DNA from: JBMNTQ01 sp050945815 | GTDB taxonomy: Bacteria; Bacillota; Clostridia; Christensenellales; JBMNTQ01 | NCBI GenBank assembly: GCA_050945815.1 | Contig: JBMNTQ010000120.1 | Location: 1 to 6,219 of the forward strand | Direction of reading: 5' to 3' | DNA: 6,219 nt | In this document: positions 6,052 through 6,219 of the stretch, piece after piece | How positions within the stretch are numbered: the stretch's first letter is position 1 | Layout: each line of letters opens with the position of its first letter | Notes under the pieces: model-generated | Databases searched by the model: none | Told to the model about the DNA's origin: nothing | Seen by the model: only the letters and a program-made list of their open reading frames with translations | Translations under genes and position numbers: made by a program

Positions 6052-6219
6052 TTGCTGGCGGCATGGTTCGGGGTTTGCTTTTCGCCCTATGCAGCGAACC
6101 CTGTTTTAACCCTGTTGGCTTTGCTGTTGGCGCTTGATACTTGCTATGTGGTGCTGTTTGACCGATGCCATCACATTGGCGCGTATTTGCCGCTGCTGAC
6201 CGGACTGGCGTTGATAGCC
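6052..6219 (+). CDS. Putative membrane protein, 3' partial, TTG start
   Basis: The frame begins with TTG immediately after the cyclophilin stop codon and stays open for 56 codons to the window edge. GGAGG at 6042-6046, inside the end of the cyclophilin gene, is five bases from the TTG and would fit translational coupling. The product is strongly hydrophobic: an initial segment LLAAWFGVCF, a likely membrane helix at about residues 18-36 (VLTLLALLLALDTCYVVLF), a short polar turn DRCHH at 37-41, and the start of a second helix (IGAYLPLLTGLALIA). I do not recognise the family. A hairpin with four T residues lies at 6069-6107 inside it, which could instead mean that the operon ends here. The unbroken frame and its hydrophobic pattern favour a real gene, but the start codon is uncertain. 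Confidence 0.55.
   Translation, partial: MLAAWFGVCFSPYAANPVLTLLALLLALDTCYVVLFDRCHHIGAYLPLLTGLALIA
6069..6107 (+). terminator. Possible terminator hairpin after the cyclophilin gene
   Basis: CGGGGTTTGCT (6069-6079) can pair with AGCGAACCCTG (6093-6103), giving 11 pairs including two G-T wobbles around a 13-base loop, followed by TTTT (6104-6107) and then AACC. The position, 17 bases after the cyclophilin stop, suits an operon terminator, but the T-tract is short and the hairpin lies within the open frame that starts at 6052. It may act as a weak or partial terminator or be coincidental. Confidence 0.3.

Noticed and set aside
1..6219. Mobile element, phage, CRISPR, toxin-antitoxin or defence system
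   Set aside because: No direct-repeat arrays, transposase or integrase motifs, terminal inverted repeats or small paired genes were found. All complete genes are common housekeeping families.

Overview
The window looks like chromosomal housekeeping DNA from a low-to-mid GC Gram-positive bacterium of the Firmicutes (Bacillota), most likely class Clostridia. The evidence is a recA gene followed directly by rny (RNase Y, the membrane-anchored endoribonuclease typical of Firmicutes), strong AAGGAGG-type ribosome binding sites, sigma-A-like promoters, and a PurB of the STRYASKEM / KRNPMRSE type that I associate with gut Clostridia such as Oscillospiraceae-like lineages. The genus cannot be fixed from the sequence alone. 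All recognisable genes are on the + strand. I see no rRNA, tRNA, CRISPR array, insertion sequence, phage gene or defence gene.

Layout. (1) Positions 1-969: recA, cut at its 5' end by the window edge. (2) 970-1141: a 172-base intergenic region with weak hairpins after recA, a near-consensus sigma-A promoter at 1010-1038, and a leader of about 95 nt that may fold, ending in a 9-base Shine-Dalgarno. (3) 1142-2686: rny, complete, with a GTG start. (4) 2687-2773: a strong rho-independent terminator, with a promoter for the next gene overlapping its 3' arm and T-tract. (5) 2774-6051: four tightly spaced genes that look like one transcription unit: a cytoplasmic M19 dipeptidase, purB (true start 3710), a glyoxalase-I/VOC protein (true start 5182) and a cyclophilin peptidyl-prolyl isomerase. 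(6) 6052-6219: a reading frame with a TTG start and no stop before the window edge, encoding a hydrophobic, probably membrane protein. It could be the fifth gene of the unit. A hairpin with a short T-tract inside its first 60 bases offers a competing reading as a terminator.

How the genes relate. RecA (recombination, SOS response) and RNase Y (mRNA decay) are commonly adjacent in Firmicutes, but here rny has its own promoter and terminator. The downstream unit joins unrelated maintenance jobs: dipeptide hydrolysis, two steps of purine synthesis, probable methylglyoxal detoxification and protein folding. Nothing suggests that they form one pathway. I did not find an exotic new system. The points worth a second look are regulatory (rny leader, overlapping terminator and promoter), the unfinished membrane-protein frame, and some residue changes in RecA loop L2 and the PurB signature.
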